NCBI GenBank assembly: GCA_026417715.1
Contig: JAOACU010000169.1
Span: forward strand, 596-6,260
DNA length: 5,665 nucleotides
From: Anaerolineae bacterium
GTDB taxonomy: Bacteria; Chloroflexota; Anaerolineae; UBA4142
Direction of reading: 5' to 3'
A program made the translations under genes and the position numbers. This document shows positions 5,648-5,665 of this stretch, one piece after another. Below the pieces are notes generated by a model. It was not told where the DNA came from, did not search any database, and was given only the letters and a program-made list of their open reading frames with translations. The first letter of the stretch is position 1. Every line of letters begins with the position of its first letter.

Positions 5648-5665
5648 CTGTCTCTTATACACATC
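5648..5665. other. Nextera/Tn5 mosaic-end adapter remnant (assembly artefact)
   Basis: The last 18 bases, CTGTCTCTTATACACATC, are identical to the first 18 of the 19-base reverse complement of the Tn5 mosaic end AGATGTGTATAAGAGACAG used in Nextera libraries. They lie exactly at the end of the window and break the permease just after its conserved MLNY motif. This fits untrimmed adapter read-through at a contig end, not genomic DNA. Confidence 0.95.

Noticed and set aside
5648..5665. A real Tn5/IS50 transposon end inserted in the permease
   Set aside because: The match is the engineered mosaic end, sits exactly at the sequence terminus and has no transposon sequence beyond it. Library adapter is the simpler reading.

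Overview
This window looks like the end of a draft or metagenomic contig from a moderately GC-rich bacterium. A Chloroflexota (Anaerolineae-like) origin is my best guess. It rests on the short Pro/Thr/Ala linker after the lipoprotein cysteine, the abundance of GCGCGC-type words, and intergenic gaps filled with short palindromic or heptameric repeats. This is inference; nothing here is a decisive phylogenetic marker. The last 18 bases (5648-5665) match the Nextera/Tn5 mosaic-end adapter and are almost certainly not genomic.

Layout. Positions 1-1981 are read on the minus strand. A monofunctional proline dehydrogenase (1055-1981) is followed by cinA (988 down to the window edge, so its C-terminal end is missing). 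Between them is a 66-base gap almost filled by a 21-bp hairpin built of inverted heptamers. Positions 1982-2272 form a divergent intergenic region with a plausible promoter in each direction and a leader of about 160 nt in front of the plus-strand genes. From 2273 to the right edge runs a nucleoside-type ABC importer operon: a BMP-family (PnrA-like) substrate-binding lipoprotein (2273-3403), a two-domain ATPase (3465-4985) and the first of probably two permeases (from 5040, cut by the contig end). A strong intrinsic terminator hairpin sits between binding protein and ATPase, and a heptamer array sits between ATPase and permease.

How the genes work together. The three plus-strand genes make one transporter. 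The lipoprotein captures the ligand outside the membrane, the permease passes it through, and the double ATPase drives transport. The order matches the B. subtilis nupNOPQ, Streptococcus rns and Lactococcus bmpA-nupABC systems, so a (deoxy)nucleoside or nucleobase is the most likely substrate; a second permease is expected just beyond the edge. The internal terminator would give more binding protein than ATPase/permease. The minus-strand genes serve unrelated metabolism: proline oxidation, and pyridine-nucleotide clean-up by CinA.

I found no new defence, mobile or biosynthetic system. The points most worth checking are the adapter at the contig end, a CinA whose amidase domain has lost its signature motif, the operon-internal terminator, and the heptamer repeats at the intergenic boundaries.
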